DNA from: an uncultured Sulfuricurvum sp.
GTDB lineage: Bacteria; Campylobacterota; Campylobacteria; Campylobacterales; Sulfurimonadaceae
Assembly (NCBI RefSeq): GCF_937936435.1
Contig: NZ_CALDDG010000137.1
Coordinates: 1 to 24,838, forward strand
DNA: 24,838 nucleotides
Direction of reading: 5' to 3'
Shown here: piece after piece, positions 1 through 6,795 of the stretch
Position numbering within the stretch: position 1 is the stretch's first letter
Layout of the letters: every line of letters starts with the position of its first letter
Position numbers and translations under genes: made by a program
The notes under the pieces: model-generated
Told to the model about the DNA's origin: nothing
Databases searched by the model: none
The model's input: the letters and a program-made list of their open reading frames with translations, nothing else

Positions 1-255
1 GCTTTTGGCACAGTAGGTCATTACCGGGTCGGAAGTGTAATAGGCATTTTGGAAATAATGATCAACCCATAATTCAGGATAGCCGTTAACGACGATCAAT
101 CTCGAATCTGCAAAGTTCTCAGGGATTCGTAATGCATATACAAAGTTGTCAAAGCCGAGTCGATGGCAATAGTCATGACAGATATCTTCGAGCTCTTTGA
201 TTGTATGGGCATTTTGGAAAGAGGATAGGCTATGCTGCAGCTCGAGTATTTCCAT
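1..255 (-). CDS. LuxR-type autoinducer-binding domain protein, N-terminal part (cut by window edge)
   Basis: The first 85 codons of a minus-strand gene run off the left edge. Translation of the complement resembles the ligand-binding domain of LuxR-family quorum-sensing regulators. A conserved block near residues 58-78 has W63, Y67, D76 and P77, the same spacing as the acyl-homoserine-lactone contacts W57, Y61, D70 and P71 of TraR. The start is the ATG at 255, preceded by GGGAAGAG. The DNA-binding half would lie outside the window, so a solo ligand-binding domain cannot be excluded. No LuxI-type synthase is seen in the window. It lies 105 bp downstream of the Crp-family gene on the same strand and has its own -10-like box. 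The family call is fairly secure; the ligand is unknown. Confidence 0.75.
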   Translation of the reverse strand, partial: MEILELQHSLSSFQNAHTIKELEDICHDYCHRLGFDNFVYALRIPENFADSRLIVVNGYPELWVDHYFQNAYYTSDPVMTYCAKS

Positions 256-283
256 GATCTCTTCCCGATTATCTTAGAATAAA

Positions 284-319
284 ATTATAGTACGATATCA
301 GGTAAAACTGTAAGATATC
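284..319 (-). promoter_or_regulatory. Putative promoter of the luxR-like gene with paired GATATC sites
   Basis: On the minus strand TATAAT occupies 289-284, about 29 bp before the ATG at 255. No good -35 box is seen, which is common in Campylobacterota. Two GATATC palindromes, at 294-299 and 314-319, start 20 bp apart (about two helical turns) directly upstream of the -10 box. They could be operator half-sites, but this is only a pattern. Confidence 0.4.
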
Positions 320-360
320 CTATTGGTTTTTAATCAAATACTATGTTTCAGGTAACGGTT

Positions 361-984
361 TTAACGTTCGGACAATCTGATCCATCCCCGTCCGATAGTA
401 ACGACCCCCTCTTTTTCGAGATTTTTGAGAATACGGCTGATCACTTCACGGGAAGTTCCGAGTATCTGGGCAATTTGTTCGTGGGTTGTTTGGATCGTAT
501 CTCTTCCCTGTACATATAGCCAGTTTAAGAGCCGTTGATCCATCCGTTTAAAGCGAAGTTCTTCGACAAGATGCATGATTTGAGAGAGCCGTTCCGAGCA
601 GAAGGAGAGTTTGAAATTCCGATAAGCGGGAGAGTTGTCAATTAGCCATCGTATAGTTTCCGCCGGTACAAGCCACCCTTCGATACTTTCATCGACGATG
701 GCGGTAGCCGTTGCCGGCATTTGGGAGACCGTGCTGAGGGTATTGACCAAACACTGTTCGCCCGGAGTGATGTAGTAGAGGGTGATCTCTCCCTTGCCGA
801 TCTCATCGGCGTGGAGAAAGACTTTTACTACCCCTTTGTTTAAAAACAAAATTCCCGGAGTGACATCGCCTTGAAAGTAGAGAAATGTCCCGACGCCCAA
901 AGCAATTTTTTTGGCTTCCGAACGTACTTTTTCGAGCGATTTGGGTTCCAGAGATTGAAAAAACTGGTAGTGATCCAAATTCAT
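361..984 (-). CDS. Crp/Fnr-family transcriptional regulator
   Basis: A 207-residue protein with the Crp/Fnr layout: an N-terminal cyclic-nucleotide-binding-type beta roll (about 10-120), a dimer helix (about 125-155) and a C-terminal winged helix (about 160-205). The recognition helix around 178-190 carries R179, E180 and R184, the same S-R-E-x3-R-I-L pattern as E. coli CRP (R180, E181, R185), which reads TGTGA half-sites. No cysteine cluster for an FNR-type iron-sulfur centre is present, and C78 and C129 are isolated. The start is the ATG at 984 after AAGGGAG. It lies 40 bp downstream of the dsrE-like gene on the same strand, so the two are probably co-transcribed. A matching palindrome sits upstream of dsrE at 1534-1549, suggesting regulation of its own operon. 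Effector unknown. Confidence 0.9.
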   Translation of the reverse strand: MNLDHYQFFQSLEPKSLEKVRSEAKKIALGVGTFLYFQGDVTPGILFLNKGVVKVFLHADEIGKGEITLYYITPGEQCLVNTLSTVSQMPATATAIVDESIEGWLVPAETIRWLIDNSPAYRNFKLSFCSERLSQIMHLVEELRFKRMDQRLLNWLYVQGRDTIQTTHEQIAQILGTSREVISRILKNLEKEGVVTIGRGWIRLSER

Positions 985-1024
985 AACAACTCCCTTGTCG
1001 TTAAAAAAGTATACCCCAGTACGA

Positions 1025-1465
1025 TTAAAATGTCATCGATTGGGTATTCGGTGCGTAGAGTGCACCTGCCAGATCGGCCGGAGCGGCGACTTCGACACCT
1101 TCTACCATATCGGACGGTTTGATTCCCCCTAATTTAACAAATCCTTCACAGATTTTTACATGACCCCCTTTGCGGATCAATCCGGTGATCAATTCTTTGG
1201 GGGTGGAACCGGCGAATTTAGGCTGATTTCCTTTATTAAGGGCGAAATTGACCGCATCGGCCGCGATGAAAACATTGCTTTGCACTCCGGCGTCTTGCAT
1301 CGCGTTAGCGACCGCCAGTCCAAACCCTGCCTTGACGATCGATCCTTCCGTCACCATGATCACTATATTTTTCGGGGTTTCGGCTCCGCACCCTCCGGCT
1401 TCGGCGCTTGAGATCGCCAACATCATACCCAACATTCCGCTCATTAACATTTTGAGGTTCATCAT
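1025..1465 (-). CDS. Exported DsrE/DsrF-like protein
   Basis: A 146-residue protein with a Sec-type signal peptide (hydrophobic stretch 5-18, likely cleavage after AEA at 21-23) followed by a DsrE-like fold (about 32-138). The cysteine in the ICEGF segment (C106) sits where DsrE-family proteins often keep their sulfur-carrying cysteine, and a second cysteine, C26, lies just after the predicted cleavage site. DsrE-like proteins trap or relay sulfane sulfur; a periplasmic version suggests handling of reduced sulfur outside the cytoplasm, which is inference. The start at 1465 (or the next ATG at 1462) follows an excellent AGGAGGG. It is first in a likely dsrE-crp operon and divergent from the beta-lactamase gene. 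Confidence 0.8.
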   Translation of the reverse strand: MMNLKMLMSGMLGMMLAISSAEAGGCGAETPKNIVIMVTEGSIVKAGFGLAVANAMQDAGVQSNVFIAADAVNFALNKGNQPKFAGSTPKELITGLIRKGGHVKICEGFVKLGGIKPSDMVEGVEVAAPADLAGALYAPNTQSMTF

Positions 1466-1505
1466 ATCCCTCCTGATTTGGATTTAGCATTTTTGATGCA
1501 GTTGA

Positions 1506-1511
1506 ATTGTA
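1506..1511 (-). promoter_or_regulatory. Putative -10 box of the dsrE-crp operon
   Basis: TACAAT read on the minus strand at 1511-1506. The expected transcription start near 1499 places the Crp palindrome (centre 1541.5) at about -42, the classical position for class II activation by Crp-family proteins. Positional inference only. Confidence 0.4.
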
Positions 1512-1533
1512 GGATAGAGGGGTATGCTCGTTC

Positions 1534-1549
1534 TGTGACGAAAGTCACA
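1534..1549. promoter_or_regulatory. Perfect Crp-type operator palindrome
   Basis: TGTGACGAAAGTCACA is a perfect inverted repeat with six-base arms and a four-base centre. It matches the CRP consensus TGTGA-N6-TCACA in all ten specified positions. It lies in the divergent region between the dsrE-like gene and the beta-lactamase gene. The Crp-family protein encoded at 361-984 has the recognition residues expected for this sequence. Confidence 0.75.
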
Positions 1550-1588
1550 CAGCGCAATATTTAAAAGTACGATTTGCCGCTGTTACTA

Positions 1589-1594
1589 TATAAT
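1589..1594 (+). promoter_or_regulatory. Putative -10 box of the class D beta-lactamase gene
   Basis: A perfect TATAAT lies 35 bp before the GTG start at 1630. The implied transcription start near 1601 puts the Crp palindrome at about -60, a class I activator position. No convincing -35 hexamer is visible, so an activator may be needed. Confidence 0.5.
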
Positions 1595-1629
1595 GGTTAA
1601 AAAATCAGTAGATATAGAAAGGAAAGCGG

Positions 1630-2349
1630 GTGAGGGCACTTATCATTGTATCTTTAGGGTTTATATCTCTGTTTGCCTTAGAACCGAACTTCGGTAAATT
1701 TGACGGTACCGCGGTTATCATCGATCTCAATACCTCCGTCAAAACCATTTACGGTACACATCCCGACGAACGGGTAAACCCTTGCTCGACCTTTAAAATC
1801 CTTAATTCTATGATCGCACTCGATAGCGGTGCGGTGAAGGATGAAAATGAAACCATTCCGTGGGACGGAGTCATACGGCAATATCCGTTGTGGAACCGTG
1901 ATCATACGATGCGTTCGGCTATAGCGGTATCGACGGTATGGTTCTATCAGGAGCTTGCGCGGCGTATCGGTGCGGAACGGATGGCCCGTATGGTGGCTCG
2001 GACACATTACGGAAACGGCGATACCTCCCGTACTCTCACCGATTTTTGGCTGGGAGGGGGCAGTCTGGTGATTTCCCCGACCGAAGAAGCGGAGTTCGTA
2101 CATGCACTTGTGCGAGAGAAACTCCCTTTTAGCATACGTGCCATGCGCACGGTCAAAGATATCATCACCCTCGAAAAAGGAAAAGATACTTCTTTTGGCG
2201 GTAAAACGGGAAGTTGCAGCGGTATAGGATGGTTTGTCGGTTTTGTAGAATCGGGGGATAATGTGCGTACCTTTGCCTTTCAGATTCAGGGCGACGGAGC
2301 TAATGGAGCGGAAGCAAAAAAGATTGCTTTAGAGTATTTCGGAAAATGA
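1630..2349 (+). CDS. Class D (OXA-type) beta-lactamase
   Basis: A 239-residue serine beta-lactamase with every class D signature: S53-T-F-K56 (nucleophile and carbamylation lysine), S101-T-V103, Y127-G-N129, W140 in the FWLGGGSLVISP segment, and K192-T-G194. A short signal peptide (1-16) predicts a periplasmic enzyme that hydrolyses penicillin-type antibiotics. The GTG start at 1630 is supported by AGGAAAG just upstream and by the signal peptide beginning immediately. Length is at the short end of the family, and intrinsic OXA enzymes are known in Campylobacter and relatives. It is transcribed away from dsrE-crp across a region with a Crp-type palindrome. A penicillin-sensor role without hydrolysis is possible but less likely with all motifs intact. 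Confidence 0.92.
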   Translation: MRALIIVSLGFISLFALEPNFGKFDGTAVIIDLNTSVKTIYGTHPDERVNPCSTFKILNSMIALDSGAVKDENETIPWDGVIRQYPLWNRDHTMRSAIAVSTVWFYQELARRIGAERMARMVARTHYGNGDTSRTLTDFWLGGGSLVISPTEEAEFVHALVREKLPFSIRAMRTVKDIITLEKGKDTSFGGKTGSCSGIGWFVGFVESGDNVRTFAFQIQGDGANGAEAKKIALEYFGK

Positions 2350-2423
2350 GAATAAGGAGATTCTCTTCATACAATCTTGAGAAAACGATACTAAGATAAC
2401 GAAAATCAACCCAGGAGTTCCCC

Positions 2424-2933
2424 ATGTGTTTACGTTTAAGTGCTTTTGTAGCGGCTATAACATTTTCTCTTACTTCGACGGCGGCATCTCTGCCCGATAT
2501 CAAAATGGCCGATACCGGTTTGCCGTTTCAAAAAATCGAGGGATATCAAGACTATCGAATCGTTGCGACTCACTGGCGTACCGATAAAAACGAACTGCGC
2601 TATGTCTTAGCCAATCCGATTGCCTACGAGGCATTGAAAGCAAACAAACTGCCGATGCCCGAAGGGAGTATTATGGTTAAGATCGGATGGAGCGTTAAAC
2701 CGATGAGTACTTATCCCGACGCACTCGAAGCGGATAAACTTCAGCGGATCGAATACATGCTCAAAGACTCCAAGCATTTTGATAACAACGGCGATCACTG
2801 GGGATATGCACGGTTCGTCAAAAAGGGAGATAAGTACGTACCTTATCCGAACGGTTCGGCAGAGTGCATTGCCTGTCATGCCTCTGTCGGCGGAAACGAT
2901 TATCTGTTCAGCCGCTTCCAAGAGACTTTTTAA
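2424..2933 (+). CDS. Cytochrome P460 family protein
   Basis: A 169-residue exported protein with a signal peptide at about 1-21 and a C-terminal heme c motif C148-I-A-C151-H152 followed by a short tail, the P460 layout. Cytochromes P460 are periplasmic mono-heme enzymes that oxidise hydroxylamine or handle nitric oxide. The heme-lysine crosslink that defines true P460 cannot be confirmed from sequence alone, and cytochrome c'-beta proteins share the fold. The ATG at 2424 follows CAGGAG. The response regulator begins 3 bp after its stop, so P460, regulator and kinase are likely one operon, suggesting that the two-component pair responds to a related redox or nitrogen-oxide stress (inference). 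Confidence 0.85.
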   Translation: MCLRLSAFVAAITFSLTSTAASLPDIKMADTGLPFQKIEGYQDYRIVATHWRTDKNELRYVLANPIAYEALKANKLPMPEGSIMVKIGWSVKPMSTYPDALEADKLQRIEYMLKDSKHFDNNGDHWGYARFVKKGDKYVPYPNGSAECIACHASVGGNDYLFSRFQETF

Positions 2934-2936
2934 CGT

Positions 2937-3620
2937 ATGAAACATACCGTTTTGATCGTTGAAGATGAAGCGGAAATCGTCCATCTGATTCTCAATCGAA
3001 TCGATTCGGATCGCTATGACGTTCTATGTGCGGATAACGGGATAGAGGCGCTGCGGCTGATCGGCGATGAGCCATTCGATGTCGCGGTGATCGATATCAT
3101 GCTTCCTATGCTCGACGGGTACACGGTATGTGAGCGGTTACGTAAAAAAAGCAAAGAGACACTGATCCTCATCGTCAGTGCTTTGGGGAATGAGGAAAAT
3201 AGACTTCGGTGTTATGAGCTTGGAGCGGATGATTTTATCTCCAAACCGTTTTCTCCCCGCGAATTGGCGGCTAAAATCGATGCCTTGCTGAAGCGCCGAT
3301 ACGAAATGACAAACGGAAATATTAAGGTTTTAGATTCTATCGCGCACGACCACGCAGCCAAAAAAATCCGGATCGAAGGGAAAAACCTCCTACTGACATT
3401 GAGCGAATATCTGATTTTTTCAACGCTTTTGGCGAAACCGAAGCAAGTCTTTTCCCGTGATCAGCTGGCACAGATCATCTACGACAGTGATGCGGGGGAG
3501 ATCGACGCACGCGGAATCGATACCCATATTTACAATCTCCGTAAAAAAATCGCTGCTCTTACCACTATGCCGATCATCCGGACAGAGCGTTCCATGGGAT
3601 ATAAAATTTATGAGCTTTAA
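2937..3620 (+). CDS. OmpR-family response regulator
   Basis: A 227-residue protein with an N-terminal receiver domain (about 3-115) and a C-terminal winged-helix DNA-binding domain (about 130-226). The acidic pocket is E9-D10, the phospho-acceptor is D53 (VIDIMLP), the switch serine is S81 and the conserved lysine is K103 in GADDFISKPFS. It starts 3 bp after the P460 stop and its 3' end overlaps the kinase start by 11 bp, so partner assignment to that kinase is strong. Targets are unknown; the P460 gene is an obvious candidate. Confidence 0.93.
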   Translation: MKHTVLIVEDEAEIVHLILNRIDSDRYDVLCADNGIEALRLIGDEPFDVAVIDIMLPMLDGYTVCERLRKKSKETLILIVSALGNEENRLRCYELGADDFISKPFSPRELAAKIDALLKRRYEMTNGNIKVLDSIAHDHAAKKIRIEGKNLLLTLSEYLIFSTLLAKPKQVFSRDQLAQIIYDSDAGEIDARGIDTHIYNLRKKIAALTTMPIIRTERSMGYKIYEL

Positions 3621-4632
3621 ACGTTTTCTCATCTTCGTCTATTCCATTGCCGGATTTGTCATAGCACTCTTTACCGCCATAATGACATACGTTATCATCG
3701 GCGAACCGATAGGGATGAAAATGGTCTCCAAAATCACTTTGGTCGTCATGATCGCGATGCCGGTTATCGCCTTTGTAAGTTATGGACTCGGGCACTTTTT
3801 TTCTGCTAAGTTCGAACGGTTACGGGAGAGGCTGGAAAAGATCGGGCAGGGGGATTTTAATTCGGATGAACCCGAAGAGACAATCGCCGATATCCACCGT
3901 ATTCACCGTGCTATCACGGTACTCTCCGCACGATTATCGGAATCGATCGGTTCATTACGCAGACACAATGAGAGTGTGACAAATATGACGCTGTCGATTG
4001 CTCACGATATTAAAACACCGTTGACGATTATCGGCGGATATGTCGAAGAACTGCGGGATGGAATGGTGTCGAATGATCAGATGCCCGCCGTATTGGATAA
4101 AATCAAATATGAGAGTGCATACATCGACGATTTGACATCCGACGTGTTGGCGTATTTATCGTCAATTCATTCCGGTCGCGATCGTGAAAGGGTATCGTTA
4201 AACGATCTGGTAGACGAAATCATGCCGTTGATTCCTATAACTCCCGATACACGATGGATAATCGATCTGCCGGATAATGCTATGATCGAGTTTAATCGGA
4301 TGGATTTGAAAAAGCTGCTGATGAATTTGCTCCATAACAGTGCCAAGTTTACGGTTTCAGGAGAGATAAGAATCGCTTTTCGAGAAGGAAACATCGTTAT
4401 AAACGATACGGGATGCGGGATCGATCCGGTCTTTTTCCCCCGATTGTTTGAGCCGTACAGTACGGCCGATACGAGTCGTAACCGTCAAAAAAGCGGATTG
4501 GGGCTAGGACTTAGCATTGCTAAAAATTTGGCGGAGAACAACGGATACGATTTAAGGTTTGACGAAACGAATGAACCGGGAACGACGGTTATCCTAAGCA
4601 CGATAGAAAAGCAAAAAATCTCGAATATATAA
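3610..4632 (+). CDS. Membrane sensor histidine kinase with minimal periplasmic loop
   Basis: A 340-residue kinase. Two membrane helices (about 5-30 and 41-63) are separated by only about ten residues, so there is no periplasmic sensor domain. A HAMP-like linker (about 64-118) is followed by the dimerisation/phosphoacceptor segment with H132 in SIAHDIKTPLT and an ATPase domain with N243 (N box), DTGCG at 266-270 (G1) and GLGLGLS at 296-302 (G2). The start chosen is the ATG at 3610, overlapping the response-regulator stop; the frame stays open upstream to 3457, but that part lies wholly inside the regulator gene and has no family character. Signals are probably sensed in or near the membrane (inference). 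Confidence 0.9.
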   Translation: MSFKRFLIFVYSIAGFVIALFTAIMTYVIIGEPIGMKMVSKITLVVMIAMPVIAFVSYGLGHFFSAKFERLRERLEKIGQGDFNSDEPEETIADIHRIHRAITVLSARLSESIGSLRRHNESVTNMTLSIAHDIKTPLTIIGGYVEELRDGMVSNDQMPAVLDKIKYESAYIDDLTSDVLAYLSSIHSGRDRERVSLNDLVDEIMPLIPITPDTRWIIDLPDNAMIEFNRMDLKKLLMNLLHNSAKFTVSGEIRIAFREGNIVINDTGCGIDPVFFPRLFEPYSTADTSRNRQKSGLGLGLSIAKNLAENNGYDLRFDETNEPGTTVILSTIEKQKISNI

Positions 4633-4671
4633 TTTATTCTGTTTTATACAAGGTGATGTTGATATCAAATA

Positions 4672-5137
4672 TTGTTTTATATCGCCTTTTTAATATTATA
4701 TTCATGGTTTCGTTGGATTGTTGTTGTGAGTCTGCTCTACTCGCTTTATCGTGCATACGCAGGCTGCTTGAGGGAAAGAGTATTTACGAATTTTGATAAT
4801 ACCATACGACATAGTGTTGCTACCGTTATCCATATGCAGTTCCTATTTGGGCTTGTAATGTATGGTATCAGCCCGATAATCGATTCTTTTTAGATCATAT
4901 TAGGGCTGCGGTGCATATACGCGAAATTCGTTTTTTTGGACTTGAGCGCAGCATTACAATATTTTTGCTGTTTCCATTATCACGATTGGATCAATGATTT
5001 CAAAACGTCAATCTGTGGATAAATCGAAATTTTGAACTATTGCTATTTGGTACACAATCGCATTTTTTCTTATCGTATCCGGAATACCATGGGAATTTTC
5101 GTCGCTGGTGAGTCGCCCCCATTTCCGAGTTTTTTAG
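4672..5137 (+). pseudogene. Decayed small multi-pass membrane protein gene
   Basis: The stretch after the kinase gene looks like one membrane-protein gene broken into three frames. Segment one (4672-4893, TTG or lost start) has SWFRWIVVVSLLYSLYRAY and a predicted helix ending in GLVMYGISPIIDSF, then TAG. Segment two, one frame away (about 4890-4975), continues with AAVHIREIRFFGLERSIT. Segment three, in the third frame (about 4979-5137), reads TIGSMISKRQ, meets TGA at 5033-5035, and goes on with WYTIAFFLIVSGIPWEF. Joined, this gives about 150 residues with four likely helices, resembling small 'cytochrome B'-like membrane proteins of about 145-150 residues annotated in other bacteria (from memory). 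At least two frameshifts and one stop argue for a dead gene. Its tail overlaps the end of the opposing GNAT gene by 4 bp. Confidence 0.7.
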
Positions 5138-5649
5138 GTTATCATCAACTCTTTTTTATAACGTATGCATTCGATAGAAGTACCGATGTTCATCGTTTTA
5201 AAACATTCTTCGGATAAAAACCCTTCTGATTCATAGAATTTACGTGCTTGCATATTTTCTTTAAATACCCAAAGAACAATATGGGTGAAATCTTTTAATT
5301 TTAAAAGTTTTTCAGCCTCCCGTGTCAACATTTTCCCGATTTGTTTTCGCCAGTGGTTAGGGTGAACGTAAAGAGCATAAAGTTCGGCTACTGAAATATC
5401 ATCGTATGTCTCATCTCTATACGATCCTACGGAAATGAAACCTACGATTTCATTAGACATTTCAGCAACATAGATGTCTTCGATACTACGTAGGATATTG
5501 TCCCGAAAACGATCTGACGCATGTGCAACATTCATCGCAGAAAGTCGCTCATCTGGAATAATAGCTCGGTAGGCACTTTGCCACGCTGCCATATGGGTAT
5601 TTGCAATGGATAGAGAATCATCAGGAACCGCTTTACGTATTCGCATCAT
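5134..5649 (-). CDS. GNAT-family N-acetyltransferase
   Basis: A 171-residue single-domain GNAT protein. The acetyl-CoA-binding region is ALYVHPNHWRKQIGKMLTREA (about 92-112), where WRKQIGK stands for the usual R/Q-x-x-G-x-G/A signature, and the C-terminal motif B contains ARKFYESEGF. The start is the ATG at 5649; a second ATG follows immediately and could also serve. Substrate cannot be predicted. It is divergent from the TetR-controlled operon, and the 135-bp spacer carries that operon's promoter and operators, so co-regulation is possible but unproven. Confidence 0.85.
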   Translation of the reverse strand: MMRIRKAVPDDSLSIANTHMAAWQSAYRAIIPDERLSAMNVAHASDRFRDNILRSIEDIYVAEMSNEIVGFISVGSYRDETYDDISVAELYALYVHPNHWRKQIGKMLTREAEKLLKLKDFTHIVLWVFKENMQARKFYESEGFLSEECFKTMNIGTSIECIRYKKELMIT

Positions 5650-5710
5650 TGGAACTCTTTTTTGTTGATTTTAACACATTTCGAAAAGTGTAGACAAATG
5701 TTTGAACACC

Positions 5711-5739
5711 TTGACAGACCAAACAGTCTGTGGTATTAT
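5711..5739 (+). promoter_or_regulatory. Strong sigma-70-type promoter of the TetR-linked operon
   Basis: A perfect -35 box TTGACA (5711-5716), a 17-bp spacer and a -10 box TATTAT (5734-5739) lie 45 bp before the first start codon at 5785. The predicted transcription start is near 5746. A perfect -35 is unusual for this group and suggests a strong promoter normally held off by a repressor. Confidence 0.8.
5714..5731. promoter_or_regulatory. Operator palindrome 1, overlapping the -35 box and spacer
   Basis: ACAGACCAAACAGTCTGT has six-base inverted arms (ACAGAC/GTCTGT) around a six-base centre. On the minus strand it reads ACAGACTGTTTGGTCTGT, differing from operator 2 at one position. It overlaps the last three bases of the -35 box, so a bound repressor would block RNA polymerase. 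Confidence 0.8.
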
Positions 5740-5747
5740 GCTTAAAA

Positions 5748-5765
5748 ACAGACTGTATGGTCTGT
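5748..5765. promoter_or_regulatory. Operator palindrome 2, just after the predicted transcription start
   Basis: ACAGACTGTATGGTCTGT has the same six-base arms as operator 1. The two centres are 34 bp apart, so two repressor dimers could flank the -10 box. The most likely ligand is the TetR protein encoded at 8053-8658 within the same operon (autoregulation). Confidence 0.8.
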
Positions 5766-5784
5766 TTGCTATTGGAGGGTTGAA

Positions 5785-6795
5785 ATGAAACGAATTGTTG
5801 TGGTAGGTGCTACCGGATTTGTCGGTACTCATGTCGCTTTGGGGCTCAAAAACGAAGAATGCGAGCTGATATTGGGATGTCGAAATGCTGCGCATATTCA
5901 TCCTGAATTGAAGCATGAAAAAATTATGCAAGGTGATATCCGAGATCGGTTGTACTTAGCAAATCTTTTTCGTGATGCCGATGTACTCATCAATGCGTTT
6001 TCGTGGACGGCATTGTATGGACATGAACAAGAGTCAAAAGATTTATTTTTTGATCCGACTATCGTACTCATTGATACTGCGATAGCGTCTAATGTCAAAC
6101 GCTTTATCAATCTCTCTACGGCTAGCGCGGCGAATGGGGATGTTGCTAAAAATGCTAACGTAAAAGGGGCTAAAACAAATTTCTGGCCTCATCTCAATAA
6201 TGTCATTGAAATTGAAGAGTATTTGCGCAAAAAAGCAAATATTAATTTCGAAGTAATCAATCTGCGTTGCGGTCTTTTTGTCGGAGAACACTACGGACTT
6301 GGGCTTTTACCGATACTTTTGCCCCGTTTGAAAACCCATCTGGTTCCTTTGATAGAGGGGGGAAGAACTCAAATGCCACTGACACCGGGAGAAGACATCG
6401 CTCAGGCGTTTATTAAAGCTTCTTTTGCTCCGGCTATGCCGCATCCGTTTGAAGGTATAAATGTGTTGGGTGTTGAAATTCCGACCGTCAAAGAGGTTTT
6501 GGAGTTTATTCATCATGAATTTGGCTATTCGTATCCCCATTTTAGTGTTTCCTTCCCTATTGCTCATCTTTTTGGTCATTTTATGGAGATACTCGATCCT
6601 CTGATGCCGTTTGACCCGCTGGTAACGCGCTCTATCGTCCATCTACTCAAAAATACGAACACCAACAACGAAAAAGCGGCAGACTTATTGGGTTACACTC
6701 CGCAAATCTCTTGGCAAGATGCAGTGCGAAGGCAGATTAATGAGATTCATAAATCTCAAATACAGTCGATGAAAATGGCAAAGGAGATACGATGA
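5785..6795 (+). CDS. Extended SDR / NAD-dependent epimerase-like protein
   Basis: A 336-residue protein with an N-terminal Rossmann nucleotide-binding motif G8-A-T-G11-F-V-G14 and the general shape of extended short-chain dehydrogenases/NAD-dependent epimerases. Where the catalytic Y-x3-K is expected (before ANINFEVINLRCGLFVG) the sequence reads NFWPHLNNVIEIEE, with no clear Tyr-Lys pair, so classical SDR chemistry is doubtful by eye alignment; it may bind NAD(P) for another purpose. The ATG at 5785 follows GGAGGG. It is first in the operon and its stop overlaps the next start as ATGA, so translation is coupled. Substrate unknown. Confidence 0.8.
   Translation: MKRIVVVGATGFVGTHVALGLKNEECELILGCRNAAHIHPELKHEKIMQGDIRDRLYLANLFRDADVLINAFSWTALYGHEQESKDLFFDPTIVLIDTAIASNVKRFINLSTASAANGDVAKNANVKGAKTNFWPHLNNVIEIEEYLRKKANINFEVINLRCGLFVGEHYGLGLLPILLPRLKTHLVPLIEGGRTQMPLTPGEDIAQAFIKASFAPAMPHPFEGINVLGVEIPTVKEVLEFIHHEFGYSYPHFSVSFPIAHLFGHFMEILDPLMPFDPLVTRSIVHLLKNTNTNNEKAADLLGYTPQISWQDAVRRQINEIHKSQIQSMKMAKEIR

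Noticed and set aside
3457..3609. Longer start for the histidine kinase
   Set aside because: This part is the out-of-frame shadow of the response regulator gene; the first membrane helix begins just after ATG 3610.
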